Source of the DNA: Asanoa siamensis
GTDB taxonomy: Bacteria; Actinomycetota; Actinomycetes; Mycobacteriales; Micromonosporaceae
Direction: 5' to 3'
Assembly (NCBI RefSeq): GCF_016862555.1
Contig: NZ_BONE01000043.1
Span: 1-64,000, forward strand
DNA: 64,000 nucleotides
Both the position numbers and the translations under genes were made by a program. Under the pieces are notes generated by a model that was given only the letters and a program-made list of their open reading frames with translations, did not search any database and was not told the DNA's origin. This document shows, piece after piece, positions 23,824 through 32,700 of this stretch (positions are counted from its first letter, which is position 1; every line of letters starts with the position of its first letter).

Positions 23824-24114
23824 CCGCGTCCACCTCAGCTGCCCTATGTGGATCGTTCGATTGCCGGAAAGGCGATCGGTACGATGCTTGTCGGGCCGCG
23901 ACTGCGGCGTCAACGAAAGACACCCGGACGTGCCAGGTCAGATCATGGACTGACGAAACGAAACGCATTCGCCCTTACCGTCCACCACCGCCGGCATTCT
24001 TGACCGGTTTCCATGACCAGCGGGAGCCAAACCGCCTTGCCGCCGAGCAGACCCCGGATTGTGCCGGCCTCGAAGGTTGCGTGACGCCGCATTCCAACGT
24101 GTACTGACGATGGG
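23824..24114. other. Spacer with the protease promoter
   Basis: No gene is seen. The right part trails the MFS gene; the left part must hold the promoter of the M64-like protease operon. A TTGACG on the minus strand near 23910 could be a -35 element, but no good -10 follows at the usual distance. Confidence 0.4.
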
Positions 24115-25326
24115 TCAGGCGGTCGGGTCCGGGCGGAAGCGGACGATCGCCACCGCGGCCAGGGCCGTCAGGCCGAGCAGGGCGAAGCCCGTCAGCGCGC
24201 TGCGCGTGCCGGCCACCTGGCTCGCCGCGCCGAGGCCGATCACCGGCAGGGCCAACCCCGAATAGCTCGTGACGAACAGCGTCGCCAGTGTGCCGGCCCG
24301 GCGGTCCGGCGGGCTGAGCTGCACCACCGTCGTCAGGCAGGCGCGGAAGAGCAACCCGGCCGCCGCCCCGGTGACCGCACCCCCCGCCACGAAGGCACCG
24401 AGTGACGCGGCCCAGACCCCCAGCACGACCAGGCCCAGACCGACCGGCATCGCCGCGACGACGACCGCCAGCGCCGGGCGGGGTGGCAGCCGCCGCAGAC
24501 CTACCTGCGCCGTTGCGGCCGCGCCCAACCCCACGAACGCCACCAGCCCGGCCAGCGCGTGTGACCGGTAACCGAGCGTGCCCGCCAGGAACGAGGGGCT
24601 CAGCGCGCTGAACAGGCCGAACATCGCGAACGCGACCAGACCCCCGAGGCAGGACGCGAGGAACAGGTCGCGGCGCTGGCCCGCCAGGGCCAGTGGGCGG
24701 GCCGCGGGGCGTGGACCCGGCGAGGCCGTCTCCGGCACCGCGGCGAGCAGCACCGCCGCGGCGGCCAGGACGATGCCGATCACGACGTACGGCAGGCGCA
24801 ACGGCGCCGGTGCCCACTCCGCCAGCGCGCCCGAGAGGAGCGGGCCCGCCGCGATGCCGCCGAGGTTGGCCGCGGTGGCGACCACCTCCGCCTGGCGCGG
24901 GTCGCCGTCCGGGGCGGCGCGGCGGCGCAACTCGATCAGGCACGCCGTCGCCGGGCCCGAGAGCAGGCCGACCGACAACCCCGAGAGCACCCGTGCGGTC
25001 AGCAGGCCCGGCAGGTCCGGCCACGCGAGGAAGACGGCGCAGGCCAGAAGCTGCACGGCCAGCGCCGCGCCGAGGACCGGCCGCCGCCTCAGCCGGTCGG
25101 CGTGGGCGCCCGCGACGAGCAGGCCGCCGACCACGCCGAGGACGTACACGGCGAAGACGACGCCGATCATGGTCGTACCGAAATGGTCTCGGTCCTGGTA
25201 GAGCACGTAGAGCGGGGTCGGGACCGAGCCGCCCGTGGTGGTCGCGGCGTAGGCGAGGGCGACGAGCGCGAAGCCGGCGCGATGGGTGGTGCGGGGCATG
25301 ATCACGAGTGTGGTCAGCCGTACCAT
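24115..25326 (-). CDS. MFS transporter, drug-exporter type
   Basis: A 403-residue major-facilitator protein with twelve predicted helices. The loop between helices 2 and 3 carries GAHADRLRRRPVL, the family's motif A, and helix 5 has LSGPATACLIELRRR. The pattern is that of 12-helix proton-coupled exporters for drugs or small metabolites. The start is uncertain: a GTG/ATG at 25326 or the ATG at 25299 (MPRTTHRAG) both fit, the second beginning right before helix 1. It is divergent from a LysR gene with a palindromic box between, which suggests substrate-induced expression under that regulator. Confidence 0.85.
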   Translation of the reverse strand: MVRLTTLVIMPRTTHRAGFALVALAYAATTTGGSVPTPLYVLYQDRDHFGTTMIGVVFAVYVLGVVGGLLVAGAHADRLRRRPVLGAALAVQLLACAVFLAWPDLPGLLTARVLSGLSVGLLSGPATACLIELRRRAAPDGDPRQAEVVATAANLGGIAAGPLLSGALAEWAPAPLRLPYVVIGIVLAAAAVLLAAVPETASPGPRPAARPLALAGQRRDLFLASCLGGLVAFAMFGLFSALSPSFLAGTLGYRSHALAGLVAFVGLGAAATAQVGLRRLPPRPALAVVVAAMPVGLGLVVLGVWAASLGAFVAGGAVTGAAAGLLFRACLTTVVQLSPPDRRAGTLATLFVTSYSGLALPVIGLGAASQVAGTRSALTGFALLGLTALAAVAIVRFRPDPTA

Positions 25327-25354
25327 CGGGATCCAACATCAAATGCCGATCAAG

Positions 25355-25373
25355 TTATCGGATCTTGCGATAA
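25355..25373. promoter_or_regulatory. LysR-type box between MFS and lysR genes
   Basis: TTATCG and CGATAA are perfect 6-base arms around GATCTTG, giving a T-N11-A symmetry typical of LysR binding sites. It ends 9 bases before the lysR start and about 29 bases before the MFS start, so one bound tetramer could act on both. Confidence 0.55.
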
Positions 25374-25382
25374 TCAGGACCC

Positions 25383-26300
25383 ATGGACGTCCGCAAGCTC
25401 GAGATCTTCACCGCCGTCGCCGCGGAACGCAGCTTCACCCGCGCCGCCGAGCGGCTGCGTACCGCCCAGTCCGGGGTCTCGACCGCCATCCGCGCGCTCG
25501 AGCGCGACCTCGGTGTCACCCTGCTCGACCGCACCACGCAGCGGGTCGAGCTGACCGAGGCCGGCCGGGCGCTGCTGCCCGAGGCGGAGCGGATCCTCGC
25601 GGCGGTCGCCGACGCCCGCGCCACGGTCAGCCAGGTCGGCCAGGGGCTGCGCGGCCGGCTCCGGCTCGGCATCCTCTACGGCATCACCCCGCCCCGCGTA
25701 CGCCTCGCGTTGGCGACGTTCCAGGCGGAGCTGCCCGGTGTCGAGATGTGGCTGACCGTGCCCGGGCCGCGCGGCTCGCTGGACCACCTCGACCATCTCC
25801 GCGAGGGCGCCCTCGACCTGGCCGTGATGATCGCGCTCGGCCCGCTGCCCGGCATCGACCAGCACCTGCTGGCCTCCGAGGAGGTGGTGCTCGCCTGCGC
25901 GCCCGACCACCCGCTGGCCGATCGCGGCGAGGTCGACCCGGCCGAGGTCGCCGACGACATGTTCATCGAGTTCCCGCCCGGCTGGGGCGTCCGGATGGCC
26001 GCCGACCAGGTGTTCGGGGCCGCGGGCATCGCGCGCCGGAGCACGATCCAGATCTACGACCTGTCGACCATTCTCGACCTCGTACGCCTGCGGCTCGGGG
26101 TGGCGTTCGTCCCGCGATCGGTCGCCGCCCAGGTCGACGACCTGCGGTCGCTGCGGATCCGTGGCGACCGGCCGACGTACCAGGTCGTCATCGCCCGCGT
26201 CCGGGACCGGCCGCTCGGGCCGATCCCGCGGCGCTTCCTGGAAGTCGTCAGTGCCAGGGACGGAGTTTCTCGGGGTTCCGCACCGCCCACAGGTGGGTGA
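25383..26300 (+). CDS. LysR family transcriptional regulator (divergent from MFS gene)
   Basis: A 305-residue full-length LysR protein: HTH at residues 1 to 60 (KLEIFTAVAAERSFTRAAERL, then AQSGVSTAIRALERDLGVTLLDR), a linker helix, and the two-lobed effector domain from about 90 (LRLGILYGITPPRVRLALATF) to 290. The effector is unknown. By family habit it represses itself and activates the divergent MFS gene through the box at 25355. Its last 53 bases overlap the 3' end of the convergent ECF41 sigma gene, and those final codons (VSARDGVSRGSAPPTGG) look like read-through beyond the conserved domain. Confidence 0.88.
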   Translation: MDVRKLEIFTAVAAERSFTRAAERLRTAQSGVSTAIRALERDLGVTLLDRTTQRVELTEAGRALLPEAERILAAVADARATVSQVGQGLRGRLRLGILYGITPPRVRLALATFQAELPGVEMWLTVPGPRGSLDHLDHLREGALDLAVMIALGPLPGIDQHLLASEEVVLACAPDHPLADRGEVDPAEVADDMFIEFPPGWGVRMAADQVFGAAGIARRSTIQIYDLSTILDLVRLRLGVAFVPRSVAAQVDDLRSLRIRGDRPTYQVVIARVRDRPLGPIPRRFLEVVSARDGVSRGSAPPTGG

Positions 26301-27123
26301 TGCGGTCCCCGACGACCTCGAACGCGATCACCGCGCCCAGGACGCCGTCGCGCTGCACGACGATGCCGGGCTGGCCGTTGACCGTCCGCTCGACCAGCGT
26401 CAGGTCGCCGGCGAGGTTGGCGAGGTTGACGAAGTAGGTCGCGATCTCCTCGGCGCCCACGATCGGGTGCGGCGCGGCGGCGACCAGGCCGCCACCGTCG
26501 GCGACCGCGGTCGTGTCCGGGTCGAGCAGCCCGACGAGGGCCTTGATGTCGCGAGCCTCCCAGGCGCGCTTGAAATCGCGTACGACCGCGGCGCGCCGGG
26601 CGGCGTCGGGGCTGGTGGGCGGCTGGGCGTCGCGGACGCGCCGACGGGCCGAGGAGGCGAGCTGCCGGCTGGCCGCGGCCGACCGGCCCACGATGCGGGC
26701 CACCTCGTCGAAGGGATAGCCGAACACGTCGTGCAGCACGAACGCGACCCGCTCGGCCGGCGTCATCGAGTCGAGCACGACGAGGAAGGCCATGCTCACC
26801 GACTCGTCGAGGGTGATCCGGTCGGCGGGGTCGACGGTGCCGTTCGCGTACTCGGGCAGCGGCTCGGGGATCCACTCGCCGACGTAGCGCTCGCGCCGGG
26901 CCCGCGCCGACTTGAGCTGGTCGAGGCAGATCCGGCTGGCCACCGTGGTCAGCCAGGCGCCCGGGGTGTCGATCGCCTCCTGTTGCGGGCGGGACATGGC
27001 GTACCAGCGGGCGTAGGTCTCCTGCACCACGTCCTCGGCGTCGGCCAGCGAACCGAGCATGCGGTACGCGAGGTTGATGAGTTGCCGCCGCTCGCTCATG
27101 ATCTCGTCGCTCAGCTCGGCCAT
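26248..27123 (-). CDS. ECF41-group RNA polymerase sigma factor (SigJ-like)
   Basis: A 291-residue ECF sigma factor with a built-in regulatory C terminus. Region 2 (about 10 to 75) and region 4 (about 110 to 165, FDEVARIVGRSAAASRQLASSARRR) are followed by an NTF2/SnoaL-like domain. Three group hallmarks are present: W84-IPEPL in the linker, DGGG at 209-212 in the extension, and NPEKL at 283-287 near the end. In ECF41 proteins the extension both contacts and restrains the core sigma, so no separate anti-sigma factor is needed. Usually a carboxymuconolactone-decarboxylase-like or other redox partner adjoins; here the divergent neighbour is a SnoaL-like gene. The shared palindrome suggests autoregulation. 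Confidence 0.9.
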   Translation of the reverse strand: MAELSDEIMSERRQLINLAYRMLGSLADAEDVVQETYARWYAMSRPQQEAIDTPGAWLTTVASRICLDQLKSARARRERYVGEWIPEPLPEYANGTVDPADRITLDESVSMAFLVVLDSMTPAERVAFVLHDVFGYPFDEVARIVGRSAAASRQLASSARRRVRDAQPPTSPDAARRAAVVRDFKRAWEARDIKALVGLLDPDTTAVADGGGLVAAAPHPIVGAEEIATYFVNLANLAGDLTLVERTVNGQPGIVVQRDGVLGAVIAFEVVGDRITHLWAVRNPEKLRPWH

Positions 27124-27166
27124 CGGTGTGCTCCCTCCGTCTCCCTGTCCGACGAGGCACCGCCAC

Positions 27167-27187
27167 GGAATGTGAGCCTCACATTCC
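27167..27187. promoter_or_regulatory. Palindrome carrying both -35 elements of divergent ECF41-type promoters
   Basis: GGAATGTGA and TCACATTCC are perfect 9-base arms around GCC. Each arm supplies TCACA in outward direction. On the minus strand TCACA is followed after 16 bases by CGTC (toward the sigma gene); on the plus strand TCACA is followed after 15 bases by CGTC at 27199-27202 (toward the SnoaL-like gene). Published ECF41 promoters have TGTCACA, about 16 bases, then CGTC, so both directions fit imperfectly but in step. Confidence 0.6.
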
Positions 27188-27211
27188 CGCGCCCCGGTCG
27201 TCGTACCGGGT

Positions 27212-27676
27212 ATGACCGATTTTCAGAGAATCGCCGACCGGGTCGAGATCGACGCGTTGCGCGCCGAGTACACGGACGCGGGCCTGATGCGCGACTACGA
27301 CCGCTTCGCCGGCCTGTTCACGCCGGACGCGGTGCTGCGGATCCCGGACGCGGACGTGACGCTCACCGGCCGCGACGAGATCCGCGCGGGGATCGAGCGG
27401 CTGCAAGGCTTTTGGGAGTTCTTCCTGCAACACACGCATGCGGGCGCGCTGACCGTGTCGGGTGACTCGGCTGCGGGGCGGGCGCACATGCACGAGTTGG
27501 GGCGGCTGCGCGACGGGACCTCCCACGTCAACTACGCGATCTATCACGACACCTATCGTCGTACGGGCGACGGGTGGCGCTTCGCGTCGCGGACGTACGA
27601 GGTCCGGTATCACGACGCGACGCCGCTGACGGGGACGCCCGGTCGGGCGTATCTGGCCTCCCGGGTGACCGCCTGA
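27212..27676 (+). CDS. SnoaL-like / NTF2-fold protein, likely ECF41 target
   Basis: A 154-residue NTF2-like protein: RVEIDALRAEYTDAGLMRDYDRFAGLFTPDAVLRI is the typical opening helix pair, and WRFASRTYEVRYHDATPL the closing strand of SnoaL_4-type relatives. These proteins are isomerases, dehydratases or ligand binders. It is divergent from the ECF41 sigma gene, whose own C-terminal domain has the same fold, and its start lies just 10 bases after a CGTC -10-like element, so its message would be nearly leaderless. A role as the sigma factor's partner in place of the usual one is inference from position. Confidence 0.78.
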   Translation: MTDFQRIADRVEIDALRAEYTDAGLMRDYDRFAGLFTPDAVLRIPDADVTLTGRDEIRAGIERLQGFWEFFLQHTHAGALTVSGDSAAGRAHMHELGRLRDGTSHVNYAIYHDTYRRTGDGWRFASRTYEVRYHDATPLTGTPGRAYLASRVTA

Positions 27677-27715
27677 GCGGCTATGGTGGTGCCGCCTCGT
27701 GTTGGGGGGTGCCGG

Positions 27716-28135
27716 TTGCGCCGACGGTCCTGGGTCGTGGTGGCGCTCGTGGTGCTGTCGTGCGCGGCCTGCGGCTCGACGGCGCCGACGGTGCTGGTCC
27801 ACGACGTCCGCGGCCGCGGTGACGACGCCTTGATCACGGGGTCGGTCGGGTACCTCGCCGACGCGGACTGCTTCGTGATCGAGTCAGCGGGCGTGCGCCA
27901 CGTGGCGGTGTGGCCACCGGACACAGAGGCCTGGGTCACCGGTACGGAGGTGGCCGGCGTCCGGGTCCCGGACCGTGAGCCCATCGCGATCGGCAGCCAG
28001 CTGACGGCCGGCGGCGGGTACACGAACCCGACGGCCAGCGGTGATCTGGATCTGCCCGAGGTGCCGGCGGAGTGCTTCGGTGGCGGGGGCGAGTTCGCGC
28101 TGATCCACGTGATCACCGCGGTGACGCCGGGCTGA
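27716..28135 (+). CDS. Small lipoprotein of unknown function
   Basis: About 139 residues starting at a TTG preceded by GGGGGGTG; an ATG at 27683 in the same frame lacks a ribosome site. LRRRSWVVVALVVLSCAAC is a lipoprotein signal peptide with lipobox SCAAC and the modified Cys right after. The mature part of about 120 residues is beta-rich (VLVHDVRGRGDDALITGSVGYL) with two Cys that could pair. I recognise no family. It follows the SnoaL-like gene by 39 bases and may be in the same transcript. Confidence 0.65.
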   Translation: MRRRSWVVVALVVLSCAACGSTAPTVLVHDVRGRGDDALITGSVGYLADADCFVIESAGVRHVAVWPPDTEAWVTGTEVAGVRVPDREPIAIGSQLTAGGGYTNPTASGDLDLPEVPAECFGGGGEFALIHVITAVTPG

Positions 28136-28176
28136 GGGGTTGTCGCCGGCTGCCGGGTCCATATTGGATAAGCGTC

Positions 28177-28578
28177 ATGCGGTCGCGTCGCGCGTTGTGG
28201 TTGCTGTTGTCGGGTCTCGTGGCCGGCTTGGTGGTGGCGGGCCTGCTGCTGGACTGGGACCTACGAGCGTGGAACGCGCCGTGGTGGATCCTGCTGCTGC
28301 TCGGCGGGCTGTTCCTGTCGGCGAACGTCGTCTTCACCCCGTCACGCGACAGCGCCCCCAGCCGCGTGCGATCCCGGCGCCCGGGCCGCTCGTCGCTACG
28401 CCTGCGCATGCCGCCCACCTCCCGCCTACGCCGGCCGTCGAACCGGCAGAGCTTCACGGCTCCGGAAGCCGAACCGGCAGAGTCATCCCTGAGCCGCTTC
28501 CTCTGGTCGCTGTTCTGGCTGGCCCTCGGCGCACTCCTCTCGGTCCCCATCGGCATCTTCGTCAACTCGATCAGCTGA
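28177..28578 (+). CDS. Small membrane protein with Arg-rich central loop
   Basis: A 133-residue protein with two N-terminal helices (LWLLLSGLVAGLVVAGLLL and WWILLLLGGLFLSANVVF), a very basic Arg/Pro/Ser loop (about 57 to 95), and a C-terminal helix (FLWSLFWLALGALLSVPIGIFV). No family recognised. It follows the lipoprotein gene by 41 bases. The basic loop, presumably cytoplasmic, could contact nucleic acid or phospholipid, but nothing shows that. Confidence 0.6.
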   Translation: MRSRRALWLLLSGLVAGLVVAGLLLDWDLRAWNAPWWILLLLGGLFLSANVVFTPSRDSAPSRVRSRRPGRSSLRLRMPPTSRLRRPSNRQSFTAPEAEPAESSLSRFLWSLFWLALGALLSVPIGIFVNSIS

Positions 28579-28987
28579 TGCCATCGTGCGTGGCCGGCGG
28601 CCGTCGAGCCGGTGACGGCCTGTACCAAGGTGCATGCAGCGATGGCCGGGCCTAATGCCTGACGCCGACTGGCGAGCGAAGCGGCAGCGAGACCGGTTGT
28701 CCGGCCACCCCGACCGACGATGAGCGGGCCTCCGCCGCTATTGGCGTCAAAGTAGTTGGCCTTTCGGGTGGTGGATGATGAGCGCATCCGTTGCCTGTTC
28801 CGAAACCAGTCGGAATTACTCCGAGAGCGTTACGCCGATCCGGCTCGCGTCGAGGGGGCGAAGAGGCGGCGGGCTCGCGAGGGAGGTCACCTGCGCCGGC
28901 GGCCCTACGACCAGGGCGCCGAGATTCGACGAACCGACGACCTGGTTCACCCCCATCACGCCAGCAGGCGGACGGCTTCCGGTGTGT
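28579..28987. other. Gene-free spacer containing a metH fragment
   Basis: No intact gene. The middle (about 28740-28860) is a decayed copy of the metH 3' end, described separately. The rest, on both sides, shows no coding sense, no RNA gene and no strong hairpin. Confidence 0.55.
28740..28862 (-). pseudogene. Degenerate duplicate of the metH 3' end
   Basis: Read on the minus strand this encodes LDASRIGVTLSE, a stop, then FRLVSEQATDALIIHHPK and a frameshift. The intact metH end at 29745 reads LDASRIGVTLSEEYQLVPEQATDALIVHHPEANYFNAK. DNA similarity covers about 120 bases up to the stop codon region. It is a dead copy of only the last 40 codons of metH, separated from the live gene by one VOC gene, with many third-position and some other changes, so the duplication is old. 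Confidence 0.8.
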
Positions 28988-29701
28988 TTATCGGATGAGG
29001 CAGAACGGGTGGCCGGCCGGGTCGGCGAAGACCCGGTAGCGGTCGCCGGCGGCGGGCAGCCGGCGGGCGCCCAGTTCCAGTGCGCGGGCCTGGCCCGCGT
29101 CGAGGTCGTCGACCAGGAGGTCGAGGTGGGCCTGCTGCGGGTGAGCCGGATCCGGCCAGCGGGGCGCGTGGTAGCCACTGATCTGCTGGAACATCAGGTT
29201 TCGCGCACCGCCGGTGACGAGTGCGCCCTCGGGACCGTCGTAGCTGACCTCCATGCCGGTGAGATCGGCATAGAAGTGGGCCAGGGCTGATGCGTCCGGG
29301 GCGTCGATGGTCACCGCGAAAAGCCTCATCACCGGGCCGGTGTCCCTTGCCTGGCAGAGATCGAACGGATGACCGGCCGGGTCGGCCAGGGTGATCCACG
29401 TGGGGCCGTCGGCTAGCCGGACGGCGCCGAGGGCGACCGCCCGCTCGGCCTGCTCCCGTAAATCGTCGGTCCGCAGGTCCAGGTGGAACTGCTGCGGATG
29501 CTGCTGCCCGGGCCAGCGCGGCGGGACATGGTCGGGTGCGCGTTGGAACTCGACCTCCTGGCCGTCCGGTGCCCGGACACCGAACCGGTCAGGGTCCTGA
29601 CGGACGACGTCCCATCCGGTCAGCTCCGCGTAGAACGAGCCGACCTCGTCGATGTCCGCCGCGTCGAAGATTGCCAGGTCCAGACGAGCTGTCACCGTCA
29701 T
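28988..29701 (-). CDS. Two-domain VOC family (glyoxalase-like) protein
   Basis: A 237-residue protein made of two tandem VOC domains (about 5-115 and 120-237). Each begins with a strand of the type LAIFDAADIDEVGSFYAELTGW / VTIDAPDASALAHFYADLTGM, has FHLDLRTDDLREQAERAVALGA / AHLDLLVDDLDAGQARALELGA, and ends with DPAGHPFDLC / DPAGHPFCLI. This repeated layout is that of actinobacterial glyoxalase/bleomycin-resistance-like proteins of unknown substrate. Start at the ATG after AGGATGTGG. It sits between metH and a decayed copy of metH's 3' end, so it is bracketed by a duplication and probably arrived with it. Confidence 0.85.
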   Translation of the reverse strand: MTVTARLDLAIFDAADIDEVGSFYAELTGWDVVRQDPDRFGVRAPDGQEVEFQRAPDHVPPRWPGQQHPQQFHLDLRTDDLREQAERAVALGAVRLADGPTWITLADPAGHPFDLCQARDTGPVMRLFAVTIDAPDASALAHFYADLTGMEVSYDGPEGALVTGGARNLMFQQISGYHAPRWPDPAHPQQAHLDLLVDDLDAGQARALELGARRLPAAGDRYRVFADPAGHPFCLIR

Positions 29702-29744
29702 GGCCACATCCTGCCTCACCCCACCGACACGAACCCGCCGCCTC

Positions 29745-32700
29745 CTACTTGGCGTTGAAGTAGTTGGCTTCCGGGTGGTGGACGATGAGGGCGTCCGTCG
29801 CCTGCTCCGGGACCAGTTGGTACTCCTCCGACAGTGTCACGCCGATGCGGGAGGCGTCCAGGAGCGCTACGACCTTGGCGCGGTCTTCCAGGTCCGGGCA
29901 CGCCGGGTAGCCGAAGGCGTAGCGGCAGCCCCGGTAGTCCGTGCGGAGCAGGCCCGCCAGGTTGGGTGGGTCCTGCGCGGCGACCGTCTCACCGGACGGG
30001 AGGACCAACTCTTCGCGGACGCGCTGGTGCCAGTACTCGGCCAAGGCCTCCGTGAGCTGGACCGACAGGCCGTGGACCTCCAGGTAGTCCCGGTACTCGT
30101 TGCGGGCGAAGAGTTTCGCCGTGTATTCGCTGATGGGCTGACCTACCGTGACCAACTGCAGGGCCAGGACGTCGTGGGACGACGAGAAGAAATCGGCCAG
30201 GCACAGGCGGCGTTCCTGACGTTGGCGCGGGAACGTGAAGCGGGTCAGCTCCGATCCGCCGTCCGCCGACAGGACAACCAGGTCGTTGCCGGACGACCGC
30301 GCGGGGAAGTAGCCGTAGGCTACCGAGGCCTCCAGGACGTGGTCGGCGGCCAGGCGGTCGAGCCAGTAACGCAGGCGCGGCCGGCCCTCCGTCTCCACCA
30401 GTTCCTCGTACGACGGCCCGGAGCCACGCGCGCCGCGCAATCCCCACTGGCCCAGGAACAACGCCCGCTCGTCCAGCAGCGCCGCGTAGGAAGCCAGCGG
30501 CACACCCTTGACAACCCGGGTGCCGAAGAACGGTGGTGTCGGGACGTCCACGTCCGTGGCCACGTCGGAGCGGACCGAGTCGTCCTCCAGCGACGGCAGG
30601 TTCTCGCGGACGACGGCACGCTGCTTCTCGCGCCGCGCCCGGCGGGCCGCCAAGGCCGCCTCCCGCCCAGGGTCCACCACCGGTGCGCCACCTCGGCGGG
30701 CCGTCATCACCCGGTCCATCAAGGACAGGCCCTCGAACGCGTCGCGGGCGTAGTGCACCTCGCCACCCGTGTACAGCGCCCGCAGGTCGTCCTCCACATA
30801 GGACCGCGTCAGGGCCGCGCCGCCCAGGAGCACCGGCCAGCGGGTCGCGACGCCGCGGGAGAGCATCTCCTGCAGGTTCTCCTTCATCACCACCGTGCTC
30901 TTCACGAGCAGCCCGGACATGCCGATCGCATCCGCGTCGTGGGACTCCGCGGCCTCCAGGATCGACGCGATAGGCTGCTTGATACCGATGTTGACGACCT
31001 CGTACCCGTTGTTGGACAGGATGATGTCGACCAGGTTCTTGCCGATGTCGTGCACGTCGCCCTTGACGGTGGCCAGGACGATCCTGCCCTTGCCCTGGTC
31101 GTCGTCGGACCTCTCGATGTGCGGCTCCAGGAACGCGACCGCGGACTTCATCACCTCGGCCGACTGCAGCACGAACGGCAGCTGCATCTGGCCCGAGCCG
31201 AACAGCTCCCCGACGACCTTCATCCCGTCGAGCAGCGTCTCGTTGATGATCTCCAAGGCCGATCGCGATGACAGAGCCTCGGACAGGTCGGCCTCCAGCC
31301 CGTTGCGCTCCCCGTCGATGATCCGGCGCTTCAACCGCTCGTCCAGCGGCAACGCGAGCAGTTCCGCCGCCCGCGTCTCGCGCGCCGACGCCACGTCCAC
31401 GCCCTCGAACAGCGAGATGAACTCCTGCACGGGGTCATAACCGTCGCGCCGCCGGTCGTAGACCAGATCGAGGGCCACCTCCCGCTGCCGCTCCGGGATC
31501 TGCGACATCGGCAGGATCTTGCTCGCGTGCACGATCGCGCTGGTCAGGCCGGCGGAGACGCACTCGTGCAGGAACACCGAGTTGAGCACCTGCCGCGCCG
31601 CCGGGTTGAGGCCGAACGAGATGTTCGAGATGCCCAGCGTGAAGTTCACGCCGGGATAGAGCGCGGCGATCTCCCGGATCGCCGAGATCGTCTCGATCCC
31701 GTCCCGCCGTGTCTCCTCCTGCCCGGTCGCGATGGGGAACGTCAGCGCGTCGATCAGGATGTCCGACCGCCGCAGCCCCCACCGCCCGGTCAGGTCGTCG
31801 ATCAGGCGGCGAGCGACCCGCACTTTCCAGGAAGCCGTGCGGGCCTGACCCTCCTCGTCGATCAGCAGCGCCACCACCGCCGCGCCGTGCTCGCGGACCA
31901 CCGGCATGACCCGCGCGTAGCGCGACGACGGCCCGTCCCCGTCCTCGAAGTTGACGGAGTTGACGACACACCGCCCGCCGAGCATCTCCAGCCCGGCCTC
32001 GACCACGGCGGGCTCGGTCGAGTCCAGCATGATCGGCAGGGTCGACGCGGTGGCGAACCGCCCCGCGAGCTCCTTCATGTCGACGGCACCGTCCCGGCCG
32101 ACGTAGTCGACGCAGAGGTCGAGCAGGTGCGAGCCGTCCCGCGCCTGCGACCGCGCCAGCTCGACGCAGGCCTGCCAGTCCCCCGCGATCATCGCCTCGC
32201 GGAACGCCTTGGACCCGTTGGCGTTGGTCCGCTCGCCGACCATCAGCACGCCGGCGTCCTGCACGAACGGCACGTGGTGATAGATCGAGGACACCCCGGG
32301 CTCGTCGACGGCCTCCCGAGCGACCCGCGCCGGCCCGACGCCGAGAGCACCGACCACCGCCGAGATGTGCTCCGGCGTCGTGCCACAACACCCACCGACC
32401 AGGGCGGCCCCATAGGAGGTGACGAAATCCGACAGCGCCGACGCGAGCTCGGCAGGGGTCAGCGGATAGTGCGCGCCGTCCGCGGTGAGCTGCGGCAACC
32501 CGGCATTCGGCATCACCGACAGGGGTACGCGCGAATGCCGCGCCAGATAACGCAGGTGCTCGCTCATCTCCGCCGGCCCGGTCGCGCAGTTGAGCCCGAT
32601 CAGGTCGACCCCGAGCGGCTCGATCGCGGTCAGCGCCGCCCCGATCTCGCTGCCGAGCAGCATCGTCCCGGTGGTCTCGACCGTCACGTGCGCGATCACC

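Noticed and set aside
27167-27187. A simple repressor operator instead of a promoter palindrome
   Set aside because: Both arms are in phase with CGTC elements at the ECF41 spacing, which a plain operator would not explain; it is not excluded as an additional role.
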